Source: Prado023 sp963697345 (GTDB lineage Bacteria; Actinomycetota; Actinomycetes; S36-B12; CAIYMF01). From it: DNA of 64,000 nt. Both the position numbers and the translations under genes were made by a program. Under the pieces are notes generated by a model. The model worked only from the letters and a program-made list of their open reading frames with translations, was not told the DNA's origin and did not search any database. The DNA lies in assembly GCA_963697345.1 (NCBI GenBank), contig CAVONS010000012.1, positions 58,142 to 122,141 on the forward strand, written 5' to 3'. Below, piece by piece: positions 63,038 to 64,000 of the stretch (position 1 is the stretch's first letter; each line of letters starts with the position of its first letter).

Positions 63038-64000
63038 ATGCACAGTCTGACCGATCTGCGTGATGTGGTCGATGTTGTCATCGGCGTCGACACGCACGTC
63101 CATACCCACTCCGCGGCGGCAGTCGACACCGCGACCGGTGGTGTCCTGGACCAGATCACGGTCGAGGCGACACCTGAGGGCTATGCCGAGTTGGTGGTGT
63201 TCGCCAACAACCACGCGATGTTGCGGGCTTGGGCGATCGAGGGGACCGGTGGCCATGGCGCCGGTCTGAGTCGTCACCTGCTGAAGTCCTCGGAGATCGT
63301 CGTCGAGTTGGACCGCCCGAAGCGGGCTGCGCGGCGCAACGGCGCGAAGTCTGGTCCGCTCGATGCGATCCGGGCCGCGCGTGAGGCGATGGCGCGACCG
63401 CGGTTGGGAACTCCGCGCAGTGGTGGCGAACGCCAGGCACTGTCGGTGCTGTTGGCTGCTCGCCGCTCTGCGATCAATGCCTCGACCGAGGCCCAGCTGC
63501 AGGTCTTCAGTCTGGTGATTGCAGCACCGGAACCGATCCGTGACCGGTTCCGTGGCCAGACGCTTGCCGCGATGCTCAACACCGCCGCGAACCTGCCAGT
63601 GCACGCCTCCTGGGACACCGAGACGACCAGCACCGTGGTGGCGCTGCGGACCTTGGCCCGTCGCGCGCACGCGATGCTCAAGGAGGCACGGGAGCTGCAG
63701 AAGGCGATCGTGGCCATCATCCGCAGCTGGCGACCCGACCTGCTCGAGGAGTTCGGCGTCGGCCCGATCGTGGCCGCGACGGTGTTGTGCGCCTGGTCCC
63801 ATCCCGGGCGGATCCACTCCGAGGCAGCGTTCGCGATGCTCGCCGGCGTGGCACCGATCCCGGCGAACAGCGGCCAAGTCACCACCCGGTACCGGCTCAA
63901 CCGCTACGGCGACCGGAACCTCAACAACGCACTACACACCGTGGTCCAGAGCCGGATCCAATACCAGCAAGCCACCCGCGACTACGTCGCGCGGCGTCGA
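63038..64000 (+). CDS. IS110-family transposase (DEDD recombinase), 3' end outside the window
   Basis: 321 codons are visible and the frame runs off the right edge. The N-terminal RuvC-like DEDD domain has DVVIGVDTHVHTHSAA, the second acidic site WAIEGTGGHGAGLSR and ELDRPKRAARRNGAKSGPLDAIRAAREAM. The C-terminal transposase-20 domain has FGVGPIVAATVLCAWSHPG, RIHSEAAFAMLAGVAPIPAN and the YRLNRYGDRNLNNALH stretch around the catalytic-serine region. ATG 63038 has AAGGAG upstream. IS110 transposases use an RNA made from the element's own non-coding end to pick donor and target DNA. Confidence 0.92.
   Translation, partial: MHSLTDLRDVVDVVIGVDTHVHTHSAAAVDTATGGVLDQITVEATPEGYAELVVFANNHAMLRAWAIEGTGGHGAGLSRHLLKSSEIVVELDRPKRAARRNGAKSGPLDAIRAAREAMARPRLGTPRSGGERQALSVLLAARRSAINASTEAQLQVFSLVIAAPEPIRDRFRGQTLAAMLNTAANLPVHASWDTETTSTVVALRTLARRAHAMLKEARELQKAIVAIIRSWRPDLLEEFGVGPIVAATVLCAWSHPGRIHSEAAFAMLAGVAPIPANSGQVTTRYRLNRYGDRNLNNALHTVVQSRIQYQQATRDYVARRR

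Overview
The window is 64 kb of high-GC chromosomal DNA from an actinomycete (Actinomycetota). Indicators are strongly GC-biased third codon positions, GTG starts and 4-nt GTGA/ATGA overlaps, an HspR-type dnaK-grpE-dnaJ-hspR operon with a HAIR operator, a bifunctional-type dCTP deaminase, a small SRP RNA, and several genes with a TANNNT box 6-7 nt upstream of the start codon (the actinobacterial leaderless pattern). No rRNA, ribosomal protein or CRISPR array is present, and I cannot name a genus.

0-15 kb: core metabolism. A truncated FAD oxidase gene faces fbaA. A DUF559 nuclease-like gene is bracketed by two related perfect hairpins. Then come purA (with a 1-nt frameshift), an old-yellow-enzyme reductase, pntAB, a class III aminotransferase, two unknown genes and the purD-purB-purC operon.

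15-26 kb: a compact PTS operon (EIIB, EIIA, HPr, EI; no EIIC in the window), a tocopherol-cyclase-like protein, tadA, upp, LD-carboxypeptidase, OsmC, an M23 peptidase, tRNA-Ser(GGA), the SRP RNA and a very large MFS-cNMP-patatin fusion.

26-39 kb: the heat-shock locus dnaK-grpE-dnaJ-hspR-clpB. Divergent from it is an uncharacterised pair, a small membrane protein and a 905-residue secreted, membrane-anchored protein. An EtfD-like membrane Fe-S oxidoreductase follows, frameshifted in this sequence. A ~97-nt intergenic module (C-tract straight after a stop codon, CGAAT, two CCTCCG boxes, two CGGAGG boxes at fixed spacing) occurs twice: between hspR and clpB, and between etfD and ybaK.

39-53 kb: two MFS transporters flank an exopolysaccharide locus: a GT-C membrane protein, GT2 and GT4 glycosyltransferases, a DUF4012 protein, a polyprenyl-phosphate sugar transferase and two paralogous secreted clan-A glycoside hydrolases, one frameshifted. 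dcd follows.

53-64 kb: accessory and decaying DNA. A tyrosine integrase sits just 3' of tRNA-Gly(CCC). Downstream are a gene with atypical codon use, relics of a TehA-like channel, an ABC-2 permease and an IS630 transposase, a Vps62-like protein and an 811-residue kinase-flippase fusion. The window ends inside an IS110-family transposase whose non-coding left flank could hold a bridge RNA.

Three otherwise intact genes (purA, etfD-like, second glycoside hydrolase) carry apparent +1 frameshifts. At least purA is probably an assembly or sequencing indel.
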